A stretch of 64,000 nt of DNA, taken from positions 103,085 to 167,084 of the forward strand of contig CAVUSZ010000047.1 in the NCBI GenBank assembly GCA_963744255.1, written 5' to 3'. The translations under genes and the position numbers were made by a program. Under the pieces are notes generated by a model, which had not been told where the DNA came from, made no database searches, and saw nothing but the letters and a program-made list of their open reading frames with translations. Below, piece after piece: positions 1-10,793 of the stretch. Each line of letters begins with the position of its first letter. Position 1 is the stretch's first letter. This stretch comes from DATEDA01 sp963744255 (lineage in GTDB: Bacteria > Pseudomonadota > Gammaproteobacteria > Burkholderiales > SG8-39).

Positions 1-597
1 GAGGATGATCACGCCGACCAGCACGTCGAGCGCGATCCCGAGCTCGACGACCATCGGCATGCCGTAGGTCGCCGCGGTGGCGGCGAAGAAGAGGCTGTTC
101 TCCATCGCCAGGAAGCCGATCACCTGCGGCACCGCCTTCGAGCGGGTGATCATCATCAGGAACGCGAGCAGCACCGCCGCGAGCGCGATCCCCAGCGTGC
201 CGCGCGTCACCGTCCCGGCGAGCTCGGACACCGGCTGCGCGAGGTTGAACGCGAGAATGACCAGCACGAGACCGACGAGCATGGTGGTAGGGATGTTGAT
301 GAGCGTCTCGACGTCCCACTTGACGGCGAGCCGCTGGATCAGCCGGTGCAGGATCCATGGCAGCAGCAGGACCTTGAGGACGAGCGTCAGCCCGGCGGAC
401 CAGTAGAGGTGCTGCTGCCCGGTCGCCCAAGCGACGAACGCCGTCGAGAGGCAGAGCACGAGCCCCTGCGCGGCGAAGAGGTCGATCAGCGAGAGGATGC
501 GACGCTGCGCGAGCATCGCGAACGACACGAGCAGCAGCACCGCCGCGAACAGGTTGATGATCTGGCCGGTCAGGGCCGGGGTGAGGAGCTCGCTCAC
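1..597 (-). CDS. hyfE: hydrogenase-4 component E-like membrane protein, partial
   Basis: The reading frame is open to the left edge, so the C-terminus is missing. The visible ~199 residues are almost entirely hydrophobic, with about six membrane segments, and match the HyfE family, a small membrane subunit of hydrogenase-4/formate hydrogenlyase-type complexes. The GTG start at 595-597 overlaps the TGA of the upstream hyfC in a GTGA arrangement, which fixes the start and shows translational coupling. The order hyfB-hyfC-hyfE is that of the hyf operon. Whether hydrogenase catalytic subunits follow lies outside the window. Confidence 0.85.
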   Translation of the reverse strand, partial: MSELLTPALTGQIINLFAAVLLLVSFAMLAQRRILSLIDLFAAQGLVLCLSTAFVAWATGQQHLYWSAGLTLVLKVLLLPWILHRLIQRLAVKWDVETLINIPTTMLVGLVLVILAFNLAQPVSELAGTVTRGTLGIALAAVLLAFLMMITRSKAVPQVIGFLAMENSLFFAATAATYGMPMVVELGIALDVLVGVIIL

Positions 598-1550
598 GAG
601 GTCTCCAGGAACGTGTGCAGGAGGAGGGCGAGGACCGCGAGCATGAACGCGGTGCCGAGGAACTCGGGGGCGCGGAAGATCCGCATCTTCGCCGAGACCG
701 TCTCGATCAGCGCCAGCAGGAACCCGCCGATCGCGAGCTTGAGGACGAGCGCCGGGAGCGCGAGCAGGAGTCCGGCCGGGTCGCCGCCCTGGGCGATGCC
801 GAACGGGAAGAAGAGCGCGATGCCGATGCAGGAGTACACGAAGAGCTTGAGGCTAGCCGCCCACTCGACGAGCGCCAGATGCCGTCCCGAGTACTCGAGG
901 ATCATCGCCTCGTGGATCATCGTCAGCTCGAGGTGGGTGGCCGGATTGTCGACCGGGATGCGCGCGTTCTCGGCGAGCGACACCATCGTGAAGGCCACGC
1001 CGGCGAAGGCGAGGCTCGGGTAGATCGCGAGCTCGCGCTGCGAGAGGGTCTCGACCGTGGTCGCGAGCGAGGTCGTCTGGCTGATCAGCGAGGCGGTGAA
1101 GAGCACCATCAGCAGGGCCGGCTCGGCGAGGAAGCCGATCATCATCTCGCGCCGCGCGCCGAGCGAGCCGAACGCGGTGCCGATATCCATCCCGGCGAGG
1201 GCCAGCGCGACCCGCGCGAGCGCGAGGATGCCGACGAGGGCGATCGCGTCGGCCGCCGGCGCGTAGGGAAGGTCGGTGCCGATCGTCGGCACGATGGCTA
1301 CCGCCATGCACATTGCGCCGAAGAGCACGTACGGCACGACGCGGAAGAGCGGCGAGGCGCCGTGAGCGATGATCGCGTCCTTGGCGAAGAGCTTGCGCAG
1401 CGCGAGGTAGGGCCGCAGCACGCCCGGACCGCGCTTGTTCTGCAACCAGGCCCGGCACTGGTTCACCCAGCCGAGGAGGAGCGGCGCGAGCAGGATCGCC
1501 AGCACGAGCTCGGTGAGTTGGGCGACGGCGCCGGACCACGAAAAGCTCAT
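594..1550 (-). CDS. hyfC: hydrogenase-4 subunit C-like (NuoH/HycD family)
   Basis: This 318-residue integral membrane protein belongs to the NuoH/HycD/HyfC family, the subunit that links the peripheral redox module to the ion-pumping membrane arm. The conserved loop RIPVDNPATHLELTMIHEAM, typical of HycD/HyfC, is present near residues 195-215, as is ENKRGPG-like NKRGPGVLRPY near residue 38. The gene starts 4 bp after the hyfB stop and overlaps hyfE, so the three are one operon. Family membership is clear; the partner (formate dehydrogenase, CO dehydrogenase or other) is not visible. Confidence 0.9.
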   Translation of the reverse strand: MSFSWSGAVAQLTELVLAILLAPLLLGWVNQCRAWLQNKRGPGVLRPYLALRKLFAKDAIIAHGASPLFRVVPYVLFGAMCMAVAIVPTIGTDLPYAPAADAIALVGILALARVALALAGMDIGTAFGSLGARREMMIGFLAEPALLMVLFTASLISQTTSLATTVETLSQRELAIYPSLAFAGVAFTMVSLAENARIPVDNPATHLELTMIHEAMILEYSGRHLALVEWAASLKLFVYSCIGIALFFPFGIAQGGDPAGLLLALPALVLKLAIGGFLLALIETVSAKMRIFRAPEFLGTAFMLAVLALLLHTFLETS

Positions 1551-1554
1551 CGTC

Positions 1555-3561
1555 TCACCGCACGAGGAACAGCAGCACCAGCAGCGTGGCGAAGCTGTAC
1601 ATGAGGTACACCGAGATGCGGCCGCGCTGGAGCACGGTCACGAGGCCAGTGACGCGTTCGACGGCGCGCATCACCGGAACGTAGGCCCACTGCCAGAGCG
1701 GATCCTCGATCGTCACGCGGTAGCGCGGCGCGGGCTCGGCGGGGCTCGGCAGCTCGCGCTCGACGACACGGAAGAACGGCTCGAACACCACCCGCACCGG
1801 CTGGCCGAACCCTTCGGCGGTGTCCTGCATCCGGGCGTTGAGCAGCGGGAAGCCGCAGTCCCAGGGCGGCGAGCGCCGCACCCGGCCGTGATAGAAGCGG
1901 CGCACCGCCAGCCAGGCGGCGAGCGTGACGACGACAAGACCGACCAGGAAGAGGAGCGGCGAGTAGCTCGCGCGCTGCGGATCGATCGGCGCGAGAAAGA
2001 GCCAGTGGCTGCGCGCGACAGAGGCTGACAGGGTCTGACCGACGAGCGGGCCGGTGACGAAGTCGATCATCCGGATGACCTGGACCGGGACGATGCCGAA
2101 TGCGACGCAGCCGGCGGCGAGCCACACGAGGCCGATCCGCTCCCAGAGGCCGGCGTCGTGCGCTTCCGCGAGCTTCTCCTCGCGCGGCTGACCCAGGAAC
2201 ACGACGCCGTAGAACTTCACCATCACATAGGCGGAGAGCGCGGCGGCGAGCGCGATCGCCGCCGCGGCGACCGGGATCAGCATGTTGAGATAGGTGTCGG
2301 GCAGTCCAGGCGTGAACAGGAACGCCTGCAGCAGCAGCCATTCGGAGACGAATCCGTTCAGCGGCGGCAGGCCGGCAAGCGCGAGCGCGCCGACAAGCGC
2401 GAGCCACGCGACCCAGGGCATGCGGTGGATGAGCCCGCCGAGTCGCCCCAGCGCGCGCTCCCGTGTCGCATGCAGCACCGAGCCGGTGGCGAGGAAGAGA
2501 AGGCTCTTGTACCAGGCGTGGTTCAGGCAGTGATAGAGCGTCGCGGTGAGGGCGAGCGCAGCGAGCGCCGCCATGCCGTAGGCGGCGAAGGTGACGGTGA
2601 GCCCGAAGCCGACGACGACGAAGCCGATGTTCTCGATCGAGGACCAGGCAAGCAGGCGCTTCATGTCGCCCTGCACCGCGCTGAACACCACGCCGAAGAT
2701 CGCGGTCGCGAGCCCGATCGCGAGCGCGGTGACGCCCCACCACCAGACCTGGGTGTGGAGCAGATCGAAGGTGACCCGCAACATCCCGTAGATCGCGGTC
2801 TTGAGCATCACCGCGCTCATCAGCGCCGAGACGGGGGACGGCGCAGCCGGATGGGCCTCGGGGAGCCAGACGTGCAGCGGCAGGATACCGGCCTTCGCGC
2901 CGAAGCCGAAGAACGCGAGCATGAATGCGACCGTGGCCCAGAACGGACCGAGCTGGACGGCGCGCATCGCCGCGAACGTGTAGTCGTGGGTCCCGCCCTG
3001 GAGCACGCCGAAGCACAGCAGGATCGCAAGCGCACCGATGTGCGCGATCAGCAGGTAGAGATACCCCGCGCGGCGGATCTCCGCTTGACGGTGATCGCTG
3101 GTCACCAGGAAGAACGACGCGAGCGCCATCGACTCCCACGCGACCATGAAACCGTAGGCGTCGTCGGCGACGAGCACGAACGCCATGCTGGCGAGGAAGA
3201 GGTGATACCAGAGGCACTGGACGCCGGGCGCGGTGCCCTCGCCGGGGCGGATGTAGCCGGCGGCGAACACCGATACGCCCGCGGCGACACCGCCGAGGAT
3301 GAAGAGGAAGAACGCGGACAGCGCGTCCATCCGGAAGTGGAACGGCAGGTCCGCCAGGCCGAGCGACGAAACGTAGATGTGCGGTGGTGACATGACTCCG
3401 GCGAGCGCCACGCCGGCGAGCACGACGCCGGCCGCGGCGCCGACGGGAAACAGTACGCGCGCGACGTAGCCTAGCGCGCGCGGCGCCGCCAGCCCGAGCA
3501 TCGCGAGCGCGAGCCATGCGAGCGCGATCGCGAGCGTGAGCTCGAGGGGGGAGGGAGTCAT
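1555..3561 (-). CDS. hyfB: hydrogenase-4 subunit B-like antiporter subunit (NuoL/N/MrpD family)
   Basis: A 668-residue protein with at least 14 hydrophobic segments, of the proton-conducting NADH:quinone/Mrp antiporter family (Pfam Proton_antipo_M), most like HyfB. The core around residues 215-250 carries the conserved LPLHVWLPEAHPAAPSPVSA loop, followed by the lysine-bearing helices (MSAVMLKTAIYG). The start chosen is ATG 3559-3561; the open frame extends 31 codons upstream but that part is arginine/proline-rich and non-hydrophobic. A kinase gene ends 46 bp upstream on the same strand. Confidence 0.9.
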   Translation of the reverse strand: MTPSPLELTLAIALAWLALAMLGLAAPRALGYVARVLFPVGAAAGVVLAGVALAGVMSPPHIYVSSLGLADLPFHFRMDALSAFFLFILGGVAAGVSVFAAGYIRPGEGTAPGVQCLWYHLFLASMAFVLVADDAYGFMVAWESMALASFFLVTSDHRQAEIRRAGYLYLLIAHIGALAILLCFGVLQGGTHDYTFAAMRAVQLGPFWATVAFMLAFFGFGAKAGILPLHVWLPEAHPAAPSPVSALMSAVMLKTAIYGMLRVTFDLLHTQVWWWGVTALAIGLATAIFGVVFSAVQGDMKRLLAWSSIENIGFVVVGFGLTVTFAAYGMAALAALALTATLYHCLNHAWYKSLLFLATGSVLHATRERALGRLGGLIHRMPWVAWLALVGALALAGLPPLNGFVSEWLLLQAFLFTPGLPDTYLNMLIPVAAAAIALAAALSAYVMVKFYGVVFLGQPREEKLAEAHDAGLWERIGLVWLAAGCVAFGIVPVQVIRMIDFVTGPLVGQTLSASVARSHWLFLAPIDPQRASYSPLLFLVGLVVVTLAAWLAVRRFYHGRVRRSPPWDCGFPLLNARMQDTAEGFGQPVRVVFEPFFRVVERELPSPAEPAPRYRVTIEDPLWQWAYVPVMRAVERVTGLVTVLQRGRISVYLMYSFATLLVLLFLVR

Positions 3562-3607
3562 GCCCTTGCGGACGAGGCGGGCGTGCCAAAGGCCATCGTT
3601 GTGGTGC

Positions 3608-4837
3608 TCAGGCGAGCGCGATGGTCGCCGCGACGAGGGCGGCAATGGTAACACCGGTCCAGAGGAGCAAGCGCCCGCGCGCCGAGTGCGGTGCTCGACC
3701 GGCTTTCTCTTCGTCCCAACTTCCGTTGGGCGGCGGCTCGCTCGCGGCGCTGAGCGCCGCGAGGTCGAGCTTTAGGGTCTGCTCGGCGGCGTCGCCCGGG
3801 TGCGACGCCGCCAGGCGATGCATTGCCGCGGTCGAGTCGAACCGGAGCGAGACGCGCAGGCGCGGTCCCGTCTCGCGCGCGGGCGGCCGCTGCGGCGACC
3901 TTGCTGGCGGCGAGAGGGTCCGGGTCGTCTCGACAGCGACGTCGGGAAGCGGGAACGACACGATCGGCAACGTTTGCGTCGCGTCTTCCTCCTCGCCCGA
4001 GGGCGTCGCCGCAGCGAGCTGCGCAGCGCAGGCGCGCAGGTCGGCGGCCAGCTCGCGCGCGTCCTGGTAGCGCTCGTCAGGATCTTTTGCGAGCGCACGC
4101 GCGACGACGAGATCGAGCATCGTCGGCAGCCGCCTGCGGACCGCGCTCGGCGGCGGCGGGTTGGAGTGCACGATGTGGTACATGATCTGCGTGATGTCGT
4201 CGCCGGCGAAGGGCGACGCACCGACCGTCATCTCGTACACCACCCCCCCGAGCGCGAAGATGTCGCTGCGGTGGTCGGCGGCACCGCCGAGCAGCTGCTC
4301 GGGGGCCATGTACTTCGGCGAGCCGAGCAGCATGCCGGTCTGGGTCTTGACTTCGGACGCGCGCATCCGCGCGATGCCGAAGTCCATGATCTTCGCCGGC
4401 CCGCCGTTCACGACCATGATGTTGGCCGGTTTCACGTCGCGGTGGACGATGCCCCGGCTGTGTGCGTACGCGAGCGCCTCGGCGACCTGGGCGGCGATGT
4501 CGAGCGCAGCCTGCGGCTCGACGCCGCCGCTCGCGAGCAGGCTCTTCAACTCGCGCCCGGCGACGAACTCCATCGCCATGTACACGACGTCGCCGGCACG
4601 CCCGATGTCGAAGATCGTGACGATGTGCGGATGGCTCAGACTGCCGGCCGCTTTCGCCTCCTGGTAGAAGCGTTTCTCGTACTCCACGCGCTCCTCGGCG
4701 TCGGCCACGATGCTGATGGTCTTGATCGCGACCGTGCGGTTGAGCATCGGGTCGGAGGCCTTGTAGACGACGCCCATCGCCCCCCGTCCGAGCTCGCCGA
4801 GGATCCGGTAGCGACCGAGGGTCTGCGGCTCGCTCAT
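3608..4837 (-). CDS. membrane-anchored Ser/Thr protein kinase (PknB-like)
   Basis: Residues 8-270 form a complete Hanks-type kinase domain: glycine loop GELGRGAMGVVYKA, lysine in VAIKTIS, catalytic HRDVKPANIMV, DFG in IMDFGIARM, and the APEQ loop. A linker rich in Thr, Ser and Pro follows, then one C-terminal hydrophobic helix ending the protein, so the kinase faces the cytoplasm. ATG 4835-4837 is used because the kinase homology starts a few residues later (MSEPQTLGRYRIL). The next gene upstream, a cyclase-homology/PEGA protein, ends only 14 bp away and is a likely partner. Substrate unknown. Confidence 0.88.
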   Translation of the reverse strand: MSEPQTLGRYRILGELGRGAMGVVYKASDPMLNRTVAIKTISIVADAEERVEYEKRFYQEAKAAGSLSHPHIVTIFDIGRAGDVVYMAMEFVAGRELKSLLASGGVEPQAALDIAAQVAEALAYAHSRGIVHRDVKPANIMVVNGGPAKIMDFGIARMRASEVKTQTGMLLGSPKYMAPEQLLGGAADHRSDIFALGGVVYEMTVGASPFAGDDITQIMYHIVHSNPPPPSAVRRRLPTMLDLVVARALAKDPDERYQDARELAADLRACAAQLAAATPSGEEEDATQTLPIVSFPLPDVAVETTRTLSPPARSPQRPPARETGPRLRVSLRFDSTAAMHRLAASHPGDAAEQTLKLDLAALSAASEPPPNGSWDEEKAGRAPHSARGRLLLWTGVTIAALVAATIALA

Positions 4838-4851
4838 GGGGCGGGGCGCCG

Positions 4852-5847
4852 TCAGAATCCGGCCTGTTTGCGGAAGTCGTTCCACATCCGCCGCACGCGC
4901 GACGGCTGCTCCTGCGGCGGCTGCGACCTCTGCGGGCGCGGCCGCTGCACCGGCGCCACTGGGGCCCCGACGGGTGCCGCGAACGAGTGGCGAACGTCGA
5001 ACTCTTCACCGGGGCCGAGCTCCACCCGCAGCGCGACCGTCGGCTGCGGCGGGTGCCGGATCTCGATCGTGTGTTTGCCCGGCGGGACCTCGATGCGTGC
5101 AAGAGGCGGAGTCCGGCCCCGCGCTACACCGTCGATCACGACCTCGCCCCACGGGTCGATCGCGAGCGCCACGACCGCCGGCTGCCGTGCGGCCTTGCGC
5201 GCGAAGCGCACGGCGATGCCGGCCGTGAGGATGCCCGCGATCGCGAGCCCGGCGACGAGGACACGGCGCCGGCGCGGGGCGAAGATCCCGGCGAAGGTCG
5301 CGCCCGCCTCGCTCGCGGGGCCCTCCAACGAGTACAGCTCGTGCTTGCGCAGGTTCGCGTCGGTCTGGGTGCCGGCGGCCTGGAGGCGGGCGGAGCGCTC
5401 GGGATCGGTCGGCGCGAGCGCGTCACGGAACGCGCGCGAGACCAGGATGCGGCCGGCCGCCGAGAACCCGGCGATCGCCGCGCCGGTGGCTACGCTGTCG
5501 CCGGCGAGACACGGCGCGCCGCGTTCGTCCGCTGCGAGCCGGACCGGGCCGTGGTCGACGCCGAGGCGGAGCGGGAACGGCTTTGCCCCCCGGCCGCTCG
5601 CGAGTCGTCGCACCCGCCGCGCGGCGAGCAACGCCTCCGACGGCGCGGCGAGCACCGCGATCGCGAGCCCATCGGGCGTCTCGGCCACGATCCGGTCCGC
5701 GGGATCCAGCGGCGCGATCGCACGCGCCACCGCGGCGTCGAGACGCTCCCGCAGGCGCGCCTGCTCGGCGACGGACTTGCGCGTGAAATCGACGAGGCCG
5801 AGAAACACCAGGCTCGCTTGCGTGGCGCTCCCGGTGGACTCTGGCAT
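4852..5847 (-). CDS. degenerate class III cyclase-homology domain protein with PEGA domain
   Basis: Residues 10-165 resemble an adenylate/guanylate cyclase homology domain (FLGLVDFTRKS, LRLGVDHGPVRL, GRILVSRAF), but the VN-AAR element that stabilises the transition state reads VATGAAI, and the usual GDG loop is replaced by ETPDG. Catalysis is therefore doubtful. A membrane helix follows near residues 195-212, then a PEGA-like beta domain (VVIDGVARGRTP, IEVPPGKHTIEIRH) at about 230-275 and a Pro/Arg/Gln-rich tail. It sits 14 bp upstream of the Ser/Thr kinase gene on the same strand. I infer a regulatory or sensory partner of that kinase. Confidence 0.7.
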   Translation of the reverse strand: MPESTGSATQASLVFLGLVDFTRKSVAEQARLRERLDAAVARAIAPLDPADRIVAETPDGLAIAVLAAPSEALLAARRVRRLASGRGAKPFPLRLGVDHGPVRLAADERGAPCLAGDSVATGAAIAGFSAAGRILVSRAFRDALAPTDPERSARLQAAGTQTDANLRKHELYSLEGPASEAGATFAGIFAPRRRRVLVAGLAIAGILTAGIAVRFARKAARQPAVVALAIDPWGEVVIDGVARGRTPPLARIEVPPGKHTIEIRHPPQPTVALRVELGPGEEFDVRHSFAAPVGAPVAPVQRPRPQRSQPPQEQPSRVRRMWNDFRKQAGF

Positions 5848-5864
5848 GTCTAACCGCGCGCGCG

Positions 5865-7962
<2,098 letters not shown>

Positions 7963-8053
7963 GGGCAAGTGTTTTTTTGTAAGCCCCTGATTTTAGCGTG
8001 GATAACCCGTCAAATCGACTCTGCTAGACTGCGCGCACGCCAGGAGTGCCACC

Positions 8054-9142
8054 ATGCCCCTCACAGAACAGGACGTCCAGTCCGCGTTGCAGGAAATCGT
8101 CGACCCGAACACCGGCAAGGACCTCGTCGCGACCCGCTCCGCGAAGCGCGTCAAGGTCTCGGGCGACGACGTGACGGTCGATATCGAGCTTGCCTATCCT
8201 GCCAAGACGCAGCTCGAACCGATGAAGAAAGTCGTCTTCCAGAGGCTGCGATCGATCCCCGGGGTCGGCGCCGTCAACGTGAACGTGACGTCCCGCATCG
8301 TTTCGCATGCGGTACAGCGTGGCGTCAAGCTCGTTCCCGGGGTGAAGAACATCATCGCGGTGGCCTCCGCCAAGGGCGGGGTGGGCAAGTCGACCACCGC
8401 GGTCAACCTCGCGCTCGCGCTCGCGGCCGAGGGCGCGGCGGTGGGCGTGCTCGACGCGGACATCTACGGCCCGTCGCAGCCGATGATGCTCGGCATCACC
8501 GGGCGCCCGGAATCGAAGGACGGCAAGTCGCTCGAGCCGATGATGGGTCACGGCTTGCAGGCGAGCTCGATCGGGTTCCTGATCGACGTCGATACGGCGA
8601 TGGTGTGGCGCGGACCGATGGTCACCCAGGCGCTGGAGCAGCTCCTCAAGGACACGCGCTGGCGCGACGTCGACTACTTGGTCGTCGACCTGCCGCCGGG
8701 CACCGGCGACATCCAGCTCACGCTCGCGCAGAAAGTGCCGGTGACCGGCGTGGTGATCGTGACGACGCCGCAGGACATCGCGTTGATCGACGCGCGCAAA
8801 GGGTTGAAGATGTTCGAGAAACTTTCCATCCCGATCCTCGGCATCGTCGAGAACATGTCCCTCCATACCTGCTCGAAGTGCGGTCACGAGGAGCCGATCT
8901 TCGGCTCGGGCGGCGCGGCGAGGATGAGCAAGGACTACGGCGTCGAGTTGCTCGGTGCGCTGCCCCTCGATATCCGCATCCGCGAACAGGCCGATTCCGG
9001 GAAGCCCACGGTCGTCGCCGACCCGGACAGCCGGACGGCGGAGATCTACCGGGCGATCGCCCGGCGGGTGGCGGTGAAGATCGGGGAGCTGCAGCGGGAC
9101 ATGACCGGGAAATTCCCGAACATCGTTGTGCAGAACACCTGA
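8054..9142 (+). CDS. apbC: iron-sulfur cluster carrier protein, Mrp/ApbC family
   Basis: A 362-residue protein with an N-terminal DUF59/MIP18-like domain (residues 1-90) followed by a Mrp/NBP35 P-loop ATPase: deviant Walker A ASAKGGVGKSTTAVNLA, switch region DADIYGPSQPMM, VDLPPGTGDIQLT. The Fe-S ligating CxxC is TCSKC at about residue 275. These proteins carry and transfer Fe-S clusters in the cytosol. Divergent from metG with a 90-bp gap; no other Fe-S assembly genes are adjacent. Confidence 0.93.
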   Translation: MPLTEQDVQSALQEIVDPNTGKDLVATRSAKRVKVSGDDVTVDIELAYPAKTQLEPMKKVVFQRLRSIPGVGAVNVNVTSRIVSHAVQRGVKLVPGVKNIIAVASAKGGVGKSTTAVNLALALAAEGAAVGVLDADIYGPSQPMMLGITGRPESKDGKSLEPMMGHGLQASSIGFLIDVDTAMVWRGPMVTQALEQLLKDTRWRDVDYLVVDLPPGTGDIQLTLAQKVPVTGVVIVTTPQDIALIDARKGLKMFEKLSIPILGIVENMSLHTCSKCGHEEPIFGSGGAARMSKDYGVELLGALPLDIRIREQADSGKPTVVADPDSRTAEIYRAIARRVAVKIGELQRDMTGKFPNIVVQNT

Positions 9143-9217
9143 GACAAGTCCGCCTGATGGGCCGCCGGCCAGGCCGGTCGGAGCGTCAAGGCGCCGCGAA
9201 CTTCCTCCGGAGCGAGC

Positions 9218-9784
9218 ATGCCCGTCAAGTCCGACAAGTGGATCCGCCGCATGGCGCGCGAGCGCGCCATGATCGAGCCGTTCGAGCCCGACCTCGTGCG
9301 CGAGGTCAGGGGGCAGAGGGTGGTGTCGTTCGGGACGTCGAGCTACGGCTACGATATCCGGTGCTCGAACGAGTTCAAGCTGTTCACCAACCTGAACTCC
9401 ACGATCGTCGATCCGAAGAACTTCGACGAGAAGTCGTTCGTCGACGTGAAGGGCGACCACTGCGTCATCCCGCCGAACTCCTTCGCGCTCGCGCGGACGC
9501 TGGAGTACTTCCGGATCCCGCGCAACGTGCTGGTCCTGTGCCTCGGCAAGTCGACGTACGCGCGCTGCGGGATCATCGTGAACGTCACCCCGCTCGAGCC
9601 CGAATGGGAAGGGCATGTCACGCTCGAGTTCTCCAACACGACGCCGCTGCCGGCGAAGATCTACGCGAACGAGGGCGTCGCGCAGGTGATCTTCATCGAG
9701 TCGGACGAAGTCTGCGAGACCTCCTACCGCGATCGCGGCGGGAAGTACCAGGGGCAGCAGGGCGTCACGCTGCCGCGGATCTAG
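9218..9784 (+). CDS. dcd: dCTP deaminase
   Basis: A 188-residue protein of the usual family length with the trimeric dUTPase/dCTP deaminase fold signatures: SFGTSSYGYDIRCSNEF at the N-terminus, ALARTLEYFRIPRNVL and the GKSTYARCGIIVNVTPLEPEWEGH loop that holds the catalytic region. It converts dCTP to dUTP plus ammonia, feeding dTMP synthesis; thyA and folA, which act downstream, are also in this window. ATG 9218 is preceded by a purine-rich stretch (ggagcg). Confidence 0.95.
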   Translation: MPVKSDKWIRRMARERAMIEPFEPDLVREVRGQRVVSFGTSSYGYDIRCSNEFKLFTNLNSTIVDPKNFDEKSFVDVKGDHCVIPPNSFALARTLEYFRIPRNVLVLCLGKSTYARCGIIVNVTPLEPEWEGHVTLEFSNTTPLPAKIYANEGVAQVIFIESDEVCETSYRDRGGKYQGQQGVTLPRI

Positions 9785-9796
9785 ACGCGCCGCTCG

Positions 9797-10255
9797 GTGA
9801 CCTTCCAGCCAGCCGATCCCGGGTTCGAGGCCCGCGTCCGGGCAAGCTTCGGCCGCCAGGCGGCGATGAAGCTGATCGGCGCCACGCTGAGCCGCGTCGA
9901 GCCGGGCGTCGTCGCGATCGAGCTGCCGAATCGGGCCGACCTGACCCAGCAGCACGGTCTCGTGCACGGCGGGATCACCGCGATGATCGCCGACTCGGCC
10001 GCCGGCTACGCGGCCTACACGCTCTTTCCCGCCGACAGCTCCATCCTGACCGTCGAGTTCAAGATCAACCTCGTCGCGCCGGCGGCAGGCGAGCGCCTTG
10101 TCGCCACCGGCCGGGTGAAGAAGGCGGGCAAGACGCTCACGATCTGCGAGTTCGAGGTCGTGGCGCACCGCGGCGGGAGAGCGACGACGTGTGCACTGGG
10201 GCTGGACACGTTGATCTGCCTCGCCGGGAAGGCCGACGCGCCGGCTGGAGTCTAG
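9797..10255 (+). CDS. PaaI-family hot-dog thioesterase
   Basis: A 152-residue single hot-dog domain protein. The signature LVHGGITAMIADSAAGYAA matches the PaaI/YdiI-type acyl-CoA thioesterase active-site helix, and the SSILTVEFKINLVAPA strand follows. The start is GTG 9797, 12 bp after the dcd stop. Substrate cannot be told from sequence. The TAG stop overlaps the stop of folA on the opposite strand, so the two are tail to tail. Confidence 0.85.
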   Translation: MTFQPADPGFEARVRASFGRQAAMKLIGATLSRVEPGVVAIELPNRADLTQQHGLVHGGITAMIADSAAGYAAYTLFPADSSILTVEFKINLVAPAAGERLVATGRVKKAGKTLTICEFEVVAHRGGRATTCALGLDTLICLAGKADAPAGV

Positions 10256-10722
10256 CGGCTGCGCTCGTAGGTCACGAAAGCGAACCCGCGGCCGGGCTCC
10301 CGGTCGGTTTCGACCCAGTCGACAGGATCGAATTCCGGGAACGACACGTCCCCCGGGTAGGCCGCGTCGATTAGGGTGAGGTAAAGCCGGTCGGCCCGCG
10401 GGAGCGCGAGCGCGTACAGTGCCGCCCCGCCGATCACGAACACTTCGGGCGCATCCCCGGCGATGACGAGCGCGGCATCGAGCGACCGGGCGACCTCGCA
10501 GCCGCCCCAGCTCGCGCCGGGTTGCCGCGTGACCACGATGTTCCGCCGGCCGGGAAGGGGCCGCCCGATCGACTCATGCGTCTTCCGTCCCATGATCACC
10601 GGCGCACCCATCGTCAGCCGCTTGAAGCGCTTCAGGTCTTCGGGGAGGCTCCAGGGCAGGCGGCCGCCGGCCCCGATCACGCGGTTGCGGGCGAGCGCGG
10701 CGACTAGCGAAACGAGCGGCAT
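10252..10722 (-). CDS. folA: dihydrofolate reductase
   Basis: A 156-residue DHFR from ATG 10720-10722. The order of motifs is canonical: LVAALARNRVIGAGGRLPW (substrate site with the following LPEDLKRFK), MGRKTHESIGRPLPGRRNIVVTR (NADPH site), EVFVIGGAALYALAL, and DRLYLTLI. It regenerates tetrahydrofolate, the cofactor oxidised by ThyA (16564-17361 here). An alternative ATG 12 codons upstream (10758) is possible but would add a tail not seen in the family. Divergent from the sensor kinase with 71 bp between starts. Confidence 0.95.
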   Translation of the reverse strand: MPLVSLVAALARNRVIGAGGRLPWSLPEDLKRFKRLTMGAPVIMGRKTHESIGRPLPGRRNIVVTRQPGASWGGCEVARSLDAALVIAGDAPEVFVIGGAALYALALPRADRLYLTLIDAAYPGDVSFPEFDPVDWVETDREPGRGFAFVTYERSR

Positions 10723-10793
10723 GATCAGCGGGCCGGCGGCGCTTACCGGCGGTATCATGAGGCGGAGCGATTATAGGATTCGTTATCCCGGCG

